From assembly GCA_013115125.1 (NCBI GenBank), contig JABANN010000074.1:1-64000 (forward strand): a DNA stretch of 64,000 bases. The letters are read 5' to 3'. Of the stretch, positions 1-11,591 are shown piece after piece. Positions within the stretch are counted from its first letter, which is position 1. Each line of letters starts with the position of its first letter. A program made the position numbers and the translations under genes. This DNA comes from Perkinsus olseni (Eukaryota; Perkinsozoa; Perkinsida). The notes below the pieces were generated by a model. It was not told the origin of the DNA and made no database searches. It saw only the letters and a list, made by a program, of their open reading frames with translations.

Positions 1-72
<72 letters not shown>
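1..72. repeat. (TTG)n microsatellite
   Basis: An uninterrupted run of about 24 TTG units opens the window, so its left end may lie outside. No coding role is visible. Confidence 0.97.
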
Positions 73-937
73 GTAGAGCCTTTACAATGACACTGTCGCC
101 ACCAACAATACATAATAGCAGTACGGACCATAGCCTCTCTGGTATCATCACGAGAGAGGTAGACCAGAGTAGGAGAGGGTGACAGCACGTACTCCAACGT
201 CAGCTCGAACATTAACAAAGGCGACTGAAGGGGAGCGGCGCATGAGTATACATGTCACAACAACATGAATCGTTGTACGATAATGATTACGACATCTGCT
301 TACTCGCGTACATGGTAGTTTCAACGCCACATCATGCGGGAGACTCAGAAACGAACCAATATCGCCGTGCACTCTCATGGCTGTGGTCGGAAAGCCTGTC
401 CTTCCTGCTGCCCCCAGCCATCATTCATCTCCCTTCTCCAATATGTACTCTGACTATCCCTAGATACTTCTATTGCCTTGTCATGGGCTCGATAGAAGCC
501 ATGCTTACTCGCACCATAAGTGGCGGTCCTCGGCCTGACATCAACTGGAATGGCAGGAGCGATACGTCGCCGATGTGAGAGGGGCCGGCTAAAGTGGACG
601 AAACGCTTCCGTGAAAATTCGTCCGCAGCGAGCTTCAGGAGACAGCCGCGCGCTCGCGTGCAAGCGTCACCGATAGTGACGGGGCATGGGTTTTCGTACT
701 CTGGGTAGTTCGCCGGGAAGGAGTGCCCCCGGCTATCGGATTCGTAAGAACTTCATGCTGTGTGAGCTCACGGAAGAAAGGCAGGGATTTTAGAACACTC
801 TTAAACGACTTACAGACGTACGAGGAGAGGAAAGTAATTTCGATTGGATGGCATCATCAACCCTACGGAACTTGAGGAGGTGATTCTCAGAGCATCAAGT
901 TGGATACTCCGGGAGCATCTGCCCTCTGCTGTTTCGT
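73..937. other. no supportable gene
   Basis: The short open frames here lack domain character and conserved motifs. Nothing could be assigned to a family, and no structural RNA was seen. Confidence 0.5.
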
Positions 938-1302
938 CTACCTTCCATTCTGCCAATAGCTCACAGCCCATCCTTGCATCCTTTCATCCCACATGATGGA
1001 ATCATCCCCGCCTTTATGTGAAGGGCGAGCATGAACTCGACCACTCTCTTTCAATTCCTCATAAAACTTCTTTGCCTCTTCCTTAGACCACTTTATACCA
1101 AATTTTTTTACCTGTCCGACGGTCCCAGGTTCGATCCGCACTCACAGCATCTTACCGGAAAAGGCTTGGCATTGAGCTTCTCGTGCTCATACCAATACAC
1201 TTCCCAACACTCAGAATAATCATCCCAACGTATATTCGGATCTGGGCTGTCGTAGTAGTCATCGTTCAGTGTTACCTCGAGAAGAGAGACGAACCCGCTC
1301 AC
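938..1302 (-). CDS. AP2-domain-like protein (3' exons)
   Basis: Two exons splice cleanly across a 44-nt intron (1112-1155). They read ...NIRWDDYSECWEVYWYEHEK, then KPFP joined to VKKFGIKWSKEEAKKFYEEL, then a second W-x-V unit (MWDERMQGWAVSYWQNGR) and a stop. The alternation of W-x-V strands, a basic turn, K-x-F and a helix resembles AP2 domains of alveolate DNA-binding proteins, here as one full unit and one truncated unit. The 5' end is unresolved; an open stretch at 1335-1565 (GVHQRVFRWGIGNRF) may be a further exon or a neighbouring gene. AP2 assignment is by pattern only and moderately sure. Between 1566 and 2178 no other gene could be supported. Confidence 0.5.
1112..1155 (-). other. 44-nt intron containing an antisense tRNA T-arm
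   Basis: GT at 1155 and AG at 1112 on the minus strand join KPFP to VKKFG. The plus strand of the intron reads GGTCCCAGGTTCGATCC, matching a tRNA variable loop followed by TpsiC stem and loop, so the tRNA-like sequence is antisense to the host gene. Confidence 0.85.
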
Positions 1303-2178
1303 TACTGATCCCTTCCCATCGCATTCATGTACGACTACATCAAGAAGAAGAGTTCGATGAGATCAGCGCACGCCCGGTGGACAGCTGGTCTCTCTACTAC
1401 CTCTTTTATCCTCTCCAAGTGCACGGGCTGATATCTATTGGCATTAGCAGATCGGAATCGATTGCCAATACCCCATCGAAAGACTCTCTGGTGAACCCCT
1501 TCTGTCTTAATATAATCTGATTCACGTAATACCTTACCGCAATACCGAAGGGGACTGAGTCTCATCAGGATGACAATGACAACAGTGGTCCGAACTGATG
1601 AACATGATGATGGAGCTCTCGGAAGAATGATCCCAATGTAAATCCACGTATCATTCGTGGTCTACGTACTGAAGCCTACGTAACGACTATTCTATCCACA
1701 ACCGAATCCAAGGCTATCGCGGATACTACCAGGGGCAACACAGCATACCTAGTTGGAATCTTGACCGATACCCAACCTTCACAATCGATATTATGTCAAG
1801 TCGCAGATACATGCATTCCCTTATGGGGAGGGTAGCGTAAGCGTACTCACCGTACGATAGCCGAATAATTGTTGTGCCGAATTCGAGTGTCTTAGTCGTA
1901 TTACTCCATTGTACTCCAAAGCGGCTCACAAATCGCCTCTGAAGGCCAACAATCAGCTCCCCAGATACACGTGTGATACACCCACGCCACCCTCGCCCCG
2001 GCTCTCTAACGGGCCTTCGTTAATTATTATTAACTCGACTACAGGAGAGACGCTGATAAACTAAGGAGAAGGTTTGGCGTAGCGAGATGGGGGATTTGAT
2101 ACGTGCAACTCGGCATAGTAACTCCTCCACTCATCATCATACTGATCAACACGATAATAACAATGATGACCATTACCA

Positions 2179-4072
2179 TCATCCTACCTGGCCCTTCTCT
2201 GCATCAGCTTCATCCTGCATGCGACTATACTGTGTCGAGGGCGTACCCGAGTCAACTGGTACGAAATGGAACTGATAGTTGTGGGGACGACGCCTCGTCA
2301 TCTCACCTTCCCCAATCTTCGGATACTCTTTCACCTTGGTGTTCGCGCTATCACCAACCTCAACGACTGACACAAACGATGGGCATCAATTTCGTGGCGC
2401 GCGGTAAAAATATATCATAACTTACCTTCACCCTTCATGATGTCCTTCAGTTTGACTATGGCATAATGTATTGGTACCGGCATCCCGTACAGCATTAACC
2501 GACGCCACATGAGAGGAGCATCTTCGCTCGACTCTTGCTCATCATCGATCGGCATCAACTCAACGTAGCATTGTGATCGTCGTCGGAGATCCTGGAGAAA
2601 ATGGTCTCGGGTTCGAATCCACGTAAGAGTATTGAGCTACTAATTATTAGCTACTCCGTATCTAGCACGCTTAACCTCAAGATATGCCGCTCCTACCTGC
2701 ATGGTCCGATCAGTGAGTAGCTCTGCCTTATCAGCCGGTACATCTACATAGTACTCGACTGGTGTATCAAGAGGCGTGTCCCGATCTGAAGGGATACAGT
2801 TGAGATCCGTCGAGAGCTGCACCAGGGCGTTACTCGGGGCGCAAGCATCAACCGCTTCGGGTGAGTCGAAGTGTGAAACAGCAACAGCTGCCGTGGCTGC
2901 ACTTACATCTACACGAGGTAACCTGAACGCAAAAGTGCTAAACATGAGGCCCTTCGCTCCGCCTACCCTGCCACAGGCACTGATGGCGTCGGCGGTCCTC
3001 CTCGGTAGTCTTCTTCCACCCAGCGTGGGTTCAATGCCTGAGAAGATAGTCTCACCCAACCTCGTTCGTATCTCGCAGTGTTCAACCAAAGATGCTACCC
3101 TCTCTTCCGCCTCGGGATTCTTCGGCGGTGGCACCGGTAGGGCGTCCGGCAATCTAGACAAAACTCGGGCTAGTCGAACCAACGCATCATCAACCTTATC
3201 AGGATCCGACGACCATACCAGACACTTCCTGAATTGACAAAGGTGTGGTATGATTCACTTACTGCATGCATGCTCCACTACTTAGGTTGGGTAGGATCGT
3301 CTCCTGATACAAGTTCGATTGACGCCCCGGACTCCTCACGTAGATCAGCGAGCATCCGACCTCTTCTGCCAATTACCAAACCACAATGGTCATCCAAGAT
3401 ATCAAAAGATACCTGAACGTCACCGCGCCACGAAACTATTCTCGACTCGCAGGTCACTGTGCCGTACTAGATTGGGCTTATCCACCGCCGAGAGAGACTC
3501 AGGATTGGCTTCGTAAGCACTATGATGATTCATCACGGGAAGGGGAGGTGGTAGTAACTCCGAAGGGACCACTGGCGGAGGAGGGGGCGTGTGCATCTCC
3601 GGTAACGGGTGACGATATCGGAATAGATCTCTGAGGAAGGATCGAGTAATGGTATAGCCACAGATGGCATTCCATCAACTCTTCCCTACCCGACTACTAC
3701 CACTACTATTACCCAATCCTTTGCATGGCTTCATATACGCCATACTTGGGGCCTCTAACGTGTACATGAGTTGTGTTAGTCGATGGATCTCTTAGAGGGT
3801 CATCATCACGAACAGCAACACTAATCTCAACTCCACATTGGGACTCTAGACTCTGAATAACGAAAGGAGTGGTATGCATTACTGTGGACTGATGAACCTA
3901 CCCTGACTGTATTGCCTCTCACTCCCACCACCAAGCCAGCTCTATCCAATGGTACTGGTAGGTTAACTGCAAGGCTCGGTACTGCGGGGTCGATGGTCTC
4001 GAATACCAAATTCTGAACAACGAATGGATACACAAGGCCGGGCATACTAATGGTGATTGAGGGAAGTAGCAA
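2179..4072 (-). CDS. hypothetical multi-exon protein
   Basis: At least five exons run right to left. They include NLVFETIDPAVPSLAVNLPV, then ESQCGVEISVAVRDDDPLRD, a long exon at about 2676-3237 (DPDKVDDALVRLARVLSRLP and onward to AAYLE), RRRSQCYVELMPIDDEQESS and PHNYQFHFVPVDSGTPS. Frame stays open across these junctions with GT-AG introns at 2592-2675 and 2367-2425. Neither the start nor the stop is fixed: coding-like sequence continues upstream to about 4330 and a donor follows GQ near 2190. I do not recognise the family; there are no membrane segments or catalytic motifs. Codon choice in the long exon looks coding rather than chance. Confidence 0.5.
2367..2425 (-). other. 59-nt intron of the CGCGCCA family
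   Basis: Donor GTAAG ends at 2425 and acceptor CAG at 2367. Inside, on the gene strand, is CCGCGCGCCACGAAATT followed by CCCAT and TGTGTCAG. The same core and the same 3' end occur in the BMT5-like gene intron at 5958-6014. Confidence 0.75.
2592..2675 (-). other. intron containing an antisense tRNA T-arm
   Basis: The most likely splice joins AAYLE to DLRRRSQ; GTTAAG donor and CCAG acceptor. The plus strand carries GGTCTCGGGTTCGAATCC, a tRNA variable loop plus B box. The acceptor is secure, the donor less so because the preceding frame stays open for some codons. Confidence 0.65.
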
Positions 4073-4083
4073 GGGAAGGATGA

Positions 4084-4829
4084 CTAAATTCCGAGGCGCG
4101 CAACCCCTTGGCTGTCTCCTCTGTATTCGACTCTCCTCGCGGCAATGACATACAGAGGAATGCTGGTGTAGAGGGCATAAGATGCATGCGTGTACTATTA
4201 CTCCACCCTCTACTATTATTAATATAACGTTATCACCTCCCAGGAGTATCCATCGGGCCCTCTGGTAGGCGGGCCAGGGTCCACCTCCATCCCAGTGAGA
4301 GGAGGAGGCATCAATGGAGGTGGCATTGGTGGCGAATACCTACATCACCGAGTGCACTGTGTATGCGCCCTATCCATGCCTTGACCTTGTATCCGCTCCC
4401 ATTAGCTCAGGCTGATCTCCCGGGTACCGACGTTTGCGTGTGAAGTTGAGAGGGACCGGTTCGCCATACATTACCGCCTAGTGACCAGCTAAATGAAAGA
4501 CTTAGAGAAGGCAGGCTACTAGAGGGTATGAGAACCCTGGGTAAGGCGAAGTAGGCCGGGAATAACCCTCCTGAACGCAGAACTGACCCATCGTGAAGAG
4601 GAACGTTTACAGACTTCTGTACAGTTGAAACAACATAGAGCTTGGTGGTGGTGATGGAACTGGTTGGTAAGTCTCGTCAGGATGGTGAGCTGCATCCACT
4701 CGGATTGTCATCACCAGTAGCAGCAGCAGGTGGAGGGGGAGCCTCTCCTGTGGGGCCTGCGTGAATGTGACAATAAACCCCAGTAGGATACACAACTTAA
4801 ACTATACAGCAGAGCTACCGCTATTTCGA
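4084..4829. other. no further supportable gene
   Basis: A stretch at about 4230-4330 (minus) reads as proline-rich coding (PPPLTGMEVDPGPPTRGPDG) and may be an upstream exon of the preceding gene. An intron-like acceptor near 4084 carries GCGCGCCTCGGAATTTAG, related to the CGCGCCA intron family. The remainder up to 4829 shows nothing I can assign. Confidence 0.35.
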
Positions 4830-6765
4830 CTATTTGTGCATGCGTAGAGAAAACACACAATCATACCACTCCTTTAGCACATCACAGAAGTATACTATGC
4901 TACGGAATCTACCAGAACTCGGAAACAGCCCAAGCGATAACGCATCCCCCGAGCCCCACCAAATCGCCCTACTACCCCGATCCGTGGCCTTCCGATCTCT
5001 ACAGAAGAGTTGATGCTGGCCCAACGCTCGTCCGTCTACGAACTCCTTACCGCATTCTTCACACTTAAACTCCTCCTCATCCACAGGCCGGAGCATACCC
5101 AAATGACCGTCAATATTCCCACCATTGCTTTCCCCTTCCATCAATCGATATCCACAAATTTTGCAAACCTCTCCCGTCCCTCGTAATGCTGCACTCGCAA
5201 CCTTCCTTCCCAGATGAACCCCCGAATGCTTCGCTGCTCTATGCTGAGCCAAACCTTCCTCATCGCGGCACTCCACCCCGCAGGCTGAACACTTCACACC
5301 CACCCTGTTATGATAGAGTCCCAATTCATGCACTTGACGATTATGGGTAAATAATCCCTGATTCGTCGTAAAACGTTTGTCACAAATTTCACAAACATAA
5401 TCCCCTGCTTTCTTCCTCGCCCTCTTCGTCGGAGACTCTCCACTGTTTCCATCGCCAGAATCGCATCGCTCCGCCTTACCACTGCACCGATTTTTCGCCA
5501 GCACGTATAACGTTGAGAACATACTTTCGACTTCGGCGTCGTTGCCAGCAGGTACCCACTGCTTCTGCGTCTGATGATTCTTGAAAGTCTGATACGTCCT
5601 ATTCCGTACCATTCTAAATGATGGAAATAATTCCACAGGGAAAGGTCGAGGTTTGCCGATGAGATGTAGACCGTTGAGGGACGCCAAGTTTGCAAGATTC
5701 CACCTTTTCGCCTGACCTTCGACCAAACAAAGAAGGACTCGACCATCACTACGAAGAACTCGCCTGAGGCAATGAAAACCATCGATAACGGTATCAATGA
5801 CCACGCACTCGGTTGGCAGCCCCCTAAAGTGTTGTACCGATCCAAGATTCTTGTACACTCACCTAGCGGAGTCAGCAAAGTGGGCCATGAGCACTTGATG
5901 AAGCTTCGCATCCTCGACACCCAAATGGGGATGATTCCATATAATAACATCGAACAGCTGACACAATGGGAACGGAATTTTGTGGCGCGCGACACCCGTG
6001 TAGACTACTACTACCTCTCCTTTCATTTCTTCAGGCAGCCTCACAGCATCGACGCCATGTTGAACCGAGATCTTGTAATCTTGCAATATCTTCAAATTAG
6101 CCTCCACCGCACGTCCATATTTCTTATCTAAGTCCTCGCTAGTATCGAAAGACGTGCATAATAATCGTATCGTGGAGGTATCGGGGAGCAGCCCGAGGTA
6201 GAGTGATAAAACAGGCAAATGCCGCCTGATCATCATAAAAGGACATTAATACCGTACAATCCTCAACTCTATACGACGGAAGATCGGCATTTTAGCGTGA
6301 ATGCCCGATGAATTTTCATTCATTTTCCACAGCCAAACCGATACCAGCATGATTCCTCACTCTCAGCCATCAAAACGGAATTACCCTTTTCACGAAATTC
6401 CCAACGTTCCTCATACTGATAGAGCATTTTTGCAGTAAGTTCGTCTATCTTCCCGAGTTATTCTGCTATCCATATCTTCGCAAATGAATCATCTGAGATG
6501 ATTCCTCATCAACATAACCACCCTTCAAATGTCAACCAAAATCTTTCTCATTCGTCTACATCGCTACTGAAGATCCTCTCAGCCGATATTGCTACACCGG
6601 TAATCACCTCTATGCACCGAATGCCCTCGTTGAAATATCATAAATTGATTCCCAAGATAAACCCCTGAAGTACTACTCTTCTTCATCCGGACTGAGCAAA
6701 GCTTCGGCTAATGATGCTGAGAATGAGAAATCGCCATCCCCTAGTATGAGGATGGACTTTGCCAT
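4830..6765 (-). CDS. BMT5-like 25S rRNA (uridine-N3) methyltransferase with C-terminal C2H2 zinc fingers
   Basis: The start exon reads MAKSILILGDGDFSFSASLA, the SAM-binding loop of the BMT5/DUF2431 Rossmann family, known to make m3U in large-subunit rRNA. After a long intron (about 6240-6680) comes LLCTSFDTSEDLDKKYG, a VDAVRLPEE strand, then FDVIIWNHPHLG, the equivalent of the family F-D-x-I-x-F-N-x-P-H signature, here with W-N-H-P-H. The domain ends with the RTYQTF element. The C-terminal half then adds four Cys2His2-type units, for example CEICDKRFTTNQGLFTHNRQ, CSACGVECRDEEGLAQH and CEECGKEFVDGRALGQH. The third (CKICGYRLMEGES) is less regular. Methyltransferase assignment is strong; the zinc-finger tail probably guides RNA or pre-ribosome binding (inference). 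Start chosen at MAKS because it directly precedes the conserved strand. Confidence 0.87.
5958..6014 (-). other. 57-nt intron of the CGCGCCA family
   Basis: Splicing joins LPEEMKGE to LFDVIIWNHPH, as the family alignment requires. The intron contains GTCGCGCGCCACAAAATT and ends CCCATTGTGTCAG, closely matching the intron at 2367-2425 in an unrelated gene. Confidence 0.85.
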
Positions 6766-7000
6766 TCTAGGGCAGACAGTAGAAACTGATAACAACAAAA
6801 CGTAACAGAGAAGAGGAGTCTCCAGGGAAGATCTCGAACGACGGTGTACTAGCAAATCCATCAACCAGTCTCCAATTCGACGCTCAGCACTGTTGAATCA
6901 TAGGCACTATCGTCATCAATTCCACACGAAGCGCAACTGGAGAAACAACCGCGACGAGGGTACAATTGAACGCAAGGCAACATGAGAGTAGAAACAATGA

Positions 7001-7872
7001 TTACGTCGAAGTGTGCTGCTGCTGTGGCTGTTCGCTGCCGAAGGCCTTCATAAGGGGATTCACAACCTTCTGTAATTCATCCAGTCGCCTGAAAGAAATG
7101 AATGCGTTGAGTTGGTCGATTGAAGCACCTTCGACTAAGCTGCATGTTAAACGGAGTGAATTAATGAGTAAAGCGTTATCCAACATCAAGATACCAACAG
7201 ATACTTACTGATCAACCAATTTGTGCAACTTCTCGCGGGACTCCAAATCCTTCGCGGATTCCTCTCGCTGACTGCATCTACACAAATAACTGATACCGGC
7301 AACCCTAATCGATCCCGCGATCGATAATAGCATCCTTGGGTCGAAAATATCCGATATTCTCACACTTCGTATTTTACCATCTCCAGCCCACACCATTAAC
7401 AAGATCCATCTACCTTGCGATAGACAACCTTCCCCCATATTACAATCCGTCCAGAGTCCCTTCCAACTCTTGCCGGGCCTTCAACTCAGCTGCTAGGTTC
7501 CGGTCAATCTCATCAAAGCTCTTGGTAGAAGGGAACGTCTAAACTCCATAACCCTCAGCAACGGTGGCCATGCGTGGCAACAACGCCGATATGTCAGTCC
7601 ATCCACGAGTGCCCCGACCGAGAATAGAACCAGAGACCTCCCGATTAGGACCTTCCCCATCCCTTCCGCCAACTTGGACATATCGTTCATCACCGGATGC
7701 TCAGTGGCCGAGATAACTTGCTCATATAGCGACCCGCGGAAAGCTGCTTTCTCCCTCGCCTGATGACCACTCGAATATTTCTACCACCCACCAACCAAAT
7801 ACATCCTACCATAATTGCTTCATGCATTTGGCTCTTCACCGCTTGATTTATTGCTTCCTCATCGGCCATCGC
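7001..7872 (-). CDS. small coiled-coil protein, unknown function
   Basis: Four exons give about 138 residues: MADEEAINQAVKSQMHEAIM, AREKAAFRGSLYEQVISATE with MNDMSKLAEGMGK, then TFPSTKSFDEIDRNLAAELK to GTLDGF, and finally QREESAKDLESREKLHKLVD with RLDELQKVVNPLMKAFGSEQ and a Q-rich end. All junctions keep frame with GT-AG introns, which supports a real gene. It is highly charged and helical, with heptad-like spacing from the middle onward, and has no signal peptide or membrane segment. The QKVVNPLM string recalls the tail of Hsp70 proteins but the rest does not, so I leave it unassigned. The intron at 7539-7651 carries a tRNA-like insert. Confidence 0.6.
7539..7651 (-). other. 113-nt intron containing a sense tRNA T-arm
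   Basis: The intron joins GMGK to TFPSTK. Near its donor, on the gene strand, it reads GGTCTCTGGTTCTATTC, variable loop plus B box of a tRNA 3' half. Confidence 0.75.
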
Positions 7873-8153
7873 TACCGCCCTCAACTGCCGATGATTTCGC
7901 CGTATTTTCTGCAGCTGCATCAAAATTTCATAAACCTGATATCGATCAAGTCCTGATAGAATACTCCGAGAAAAAATCTGTTAAACAGCGGTGGACATAA
8001 GAAAAGCGTTCGGCGTACCAAAATTCACAGAGAAATGAAAACTTTTTCATTATTCTTTGATTGAAAAAATACGAACCATACAAATAATTCAATAACGAAT
8101 CCGCATCAATTACGCCTTCATCATCGGGCTACTCCACAAGCGCACACGCTGAT

Positions 8154-9051
8154 CTATCCAGATATTACTTTCTCCTCGGGTACCCCTTCGCCGACGCTCC
8201 GCATGGTCTCGATCTCCACTAGGAGGTTACTCAACACGCCGAGGTCATCTCGGGCATCTTCGAACAGCTGATCTGCCGAGTCGGCTTTGACCTCCTTTAC
8301 GCCTTGAGCATCCGCTTCGACCTTGGATATGCTCATTGAGGGAGTCAGAGGGTATGCTGAGTATTCCCTGGCAACCACCCGCCAACACAAAAGTATACCG
8401 ACAGAAATTGTACATTTTAGTAATAAACGTGATGGAAAAAGATACATCAGATTAACGGTTACTCGACCAGTAGGCGATGGTAGTACCTAAGTTGATATAT
8501 TATGCCTGCCTCCGGGAAAGAACCCGCGCCCTCCCGTGTACTACTTGCATCCGCTACCCTCCAGCCCACTTCGGCATCTAAATCATCGCCAGCAGTATTG
8601 TTAGTTATATGCAGTACATCACCGAGGCTTAATTCCACCAGGGAGTGGCGCTTCATTTTACGACCGTTGAGATAACTCCCACTCTTGCCTGAAATGATGC
8701 ATGCCTCATCCTAGTGTAAGATGGCCCATCTTAGATGGGACACATCCGAAGATCGCAATATCGAATGTTGAACGAGACAAAGGCCCTTCCCATCACTACT
8801 GAGATCTCGGACTGTCAAGATCAATTGGGGCTTTTGATTATCAAGTAACTGAAAGAAAGCGAGACATAGGATGAATGGATCGATATTACAGCAATTGCAT
8901 GGGCATCTACCTTAGCCTTCAGACTGACCATCAAATGTCGTCTACTGCAGGATTCATGAGCACAGGTTACAACATTGCCTCCACTACCACTACTCGAACG
9001 TTGCCGACCTGACACGCTATCCTTGCCATACTCCCAGAGGCTGCTATCCAC
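8154..9051 (-). CDS. FHA-domain protein
   Basis: Exons reassemble a forkhead-associated phosphothreonine-binding fold: SVSGRQRSSS (GR loop), CSRRHLMVSLKAK (the S-R-x-H ligand strand), LILTVRDLSSDG (the D-x-x-S turn), SGSYLNGRKMKR (the G-x-Y-x-N-G equivalent of G-T-F-V-N-G) and LVELSLGDVLHI (L-x-x-G-D-x-I). These are in the right order and spacing, with an intron of about 60 nt between AK and LLDNQ. A last exon at 8154-8350 adds an acidic tail (VEADAQGVKEVKADSADQLF) without a known domain. FHA proteins read phospho-Thr in kinase, DNA-damage or RNA-processing complexes; the partner here is unknown. The 5' start is not certain: MDSSLWEYGK is the first Met in frame but may be internal. Confidence 0.7.
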
Positions 9052-9059
9052 CTATTAAT

Positions 9060-10625
9060 ATGTCCGGCTTGTCCCTCGTTAGGATTCTCTCAATTTCTGG
9101 GCATGTGCCGGTAGAGCCCCCCAATGGAACCAAGTGAACCTGATGTGGTAGGTCGACTGGAAGGGGCCAGCAGCAGCTCACCATCATTGCCTTCTGACGT
9201 TCCTCTTCATTACGCGACGCTGAGAAGCCATTAACCTAGGGAGGCTTCAAGTGGGTTCATACCACCTTTCAATCGGCGACTACCGCGGCGCTCCCGCCAG
9301 TGGGCTTTTTATTAGATGCATTTTCGGAGGCGGCGCTGGCAATACCAACTTTCTGCGGAATCCTCTTCCCCATTGGTGCATGACGTTCTTCGTGTGTTAT
9401 ACCATCGTCCACTGGCATATGTGCCGGCTGTGTACCATGCTCGGGCTAAGCGGGACGAAACAACATAATACTCGCTAAGACACTAGAATTAATGTCACAA
9501 CTTGTAAGGTTCCTCAGACGTCCCTAATCGCATCAACCATCCCCAGAGGCAGCCCCGAGCATTCCATCTCTTATCATTGGCATTATGTTACGTCAAGCTT
9601 TAGATGATCTCCATATACCACTCCAAGCCGAATACACTTATCCTACCACCACCACCCCTACTACCACTGGATCCCCAGCATTGGTAAGAGATCTCGACCC
9701 CTCAGCGGGGGAGAGGGAATCTTCCTCAGCGCCATCGCCCGGCATTGTCTCCGGACCTTCGATTCGAGGACGTTTAGCGTCCGGACTTCTCACAATATAG
9801 GGGATGACTTTCCATTGACCAGATTCAGGATCATAGGTTGGTACCTGTGATCACCATGCTCGACCTAAAGATACGCTGATTGGTTACGATAGGTAGGCTG
9901 AGGTGTCGAAGCTGCTGCAGCGACCTAGGCTGATGCCGAGCTACACTCGAAGGAGGCGGAGGATGGGTCATCATACATGCAGAAATACTGCAAGAGGTAT
10001 CTTCCGATGTTCATGGTATTACTTTCGGCCATCCCGAAGTGGTAAGTGGCACGAACTGTGGCGTACTGTGTGATTCCTCAAGCTAACCAATGGTCGTTAC
10101 GCATCCCACATGCAATGAGGTATGGGATAAACAGAATATTGCTGTTGATGTTACGAACGTTCAATGAGATGCGCATGGAGTGGTATCGGTATGACATGAT
10201 GGAAATCGTGACAAGAGATCTCGCTGTCGAGATTAGCGTACTTAACGAACTACCTTTGCGTCAGATGCTCCATCATTTTTCACTGGAAGTGTCCGGGCGA
10301 CGCATGAAGTCACCCTGCCTCGTGATCATGCTCGACATGATAATATTATCGAGATAAGTCAACAAGATCCGCCGTGTTCTCCATGGTGGGACTAATGGAA
10401 AGTCCAGCTGCTTCTAAGTATATGCTTAGCGCGGGGTTGGTCAAGTTCTGAGTTGGTTGCCCTCATCCACTCACTTGAATACTTGCGCATCTCCTTGAAC
10501 CAATGCGTGCTTGTGTGTGCCTGTCACCTCCTCCCTACATGCGCTGTTCAAAATCGATCACATGGGCGAGCGAGATTACGAAACTGCGCAGTTTGGGCTG
10601 ACAGCGCAACTTCCCGTCTTACCCC
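9060..10625. other. no supportable gene
   Basis: Open frames such as 9585-9800 (T/P-rich) and 10046-10357 have no domain character. A run of ACC/ACT triplets sits near 9640. Nothing further seen. Confidence 0.45.
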
Positions 10626-10669
10626 GTGCGTGGTCCGAGCCTTGGTGCAGTCTTTAATAACGTCAAAAT

Positions 10670-11591
10670 GAGCATAAGTCCGTCCCCTTCACCATCCGAT
10701 ACCATATTGTTCCATCATCCTTCCGAGGGACACGAAGCAGCCGGTCCGGCCATACCAGCAGCCCCTCAACAGCCGCAGCAGCCGTCACAACTGCCGATTA
10801 TTCCGGTATTGCCGACATCTGAGAGGATACCCACCCCGCAGCAGCAGAAGAGTCGAGTGATGCCCGTTCGTCCTCAAGCCCCGATACTGCCCTCAGCTCC
10901 TCAACAACAGCAGTCACTCATGTCTACAGCAGCTCAGATGGCCGCCTTCATGAACGAACGTACTCGGTACTTGGCGACTCTCCAGCAGAAGTTTCAGCGG
11001 CAGCCAACGCCCCCGCAGCCCAAGGCCGAGTTCCAGCCGCTGGTTCGAGCCGAGCCCCCACAACCCGCTCAACAACAACAACAACCACAAGCATTAGACT
11101 TCCCTGTCTTCACTGACCCTTCCGAGCTGGCCGCCAAGTTGTTCAAGGATGATGGTTCCTTTAGGAGGCTTCATATGGGCTCTCGCCGACGTGACAGTCG
11201 ATGTTCACTACATCGATTGCTAGGGAGAGCTTGCAAGGGTAGGGGTACCCAAGTCGTAACAGAGTGTGAGTTCAAGGCTAATTACGGTGTATGGACACTC
11301 GCTGGTCTGGACCGTATCAAAAGTCTCCGATCTAAGGGCTACACGAGCGCTCAGATCTACAGCGCTGTCGAGGCGGCAGCAGGCATTGCATTACCGATGC
11401 TTGAGAGATTGCAGTATCTTGAGGATGCCCCGGGCAGTCGAATCGCCAAGGCGTTGACATTACCGGGTAAGGCTGCCAGTGGTAATGCTGTGAAGCACCA
11501 CCGAGGGCCAACGAAGGCTGAACTGATGGCTATATGGGCTATGCTGGAGGTCCGGCATTTGAATGAGAGAGCTAACGAGGCCTCGCTGTGA
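10670..11591 (+). CDS. Q/P-rich protein, unknown (possibly element-encoded)
   Basis: One open frame of about 307 residues starts at MSISPSPSPSDTILFHH. The first 160 residues are dominated by Pro and Gln runs (PQQPQQPSQLPIIPVL, AQQQQQPQ). A compact C-terminal half follows: FPVFTDPSELAAKLFKD, then a basic stretch SRRRDSRCSLHRLLGR, and a helical end to ERANEASL and stop. The layout (disordered leader, then a compact basic region) recalls retroelement Gag-like proteins, and the flank to the right is gene-poor, but no zinc knuckle or polymerase domain was found, so this stays a guess. A host nuclear protein is equally possible. Confidence 0.4.

Noticed and set aside
3160-3185. B-box-like TAGTCGAACCAACG
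   Set aside because: It lies within a clear exon (DDALVRLARVLSRL) and lacks the variable-loop part.
10046-10357. 103-codon ORF as a gene
   Set aside because: No domain, no splice support, an odd Met/Arg-rich composition, and it lies in a gene-poor tract.
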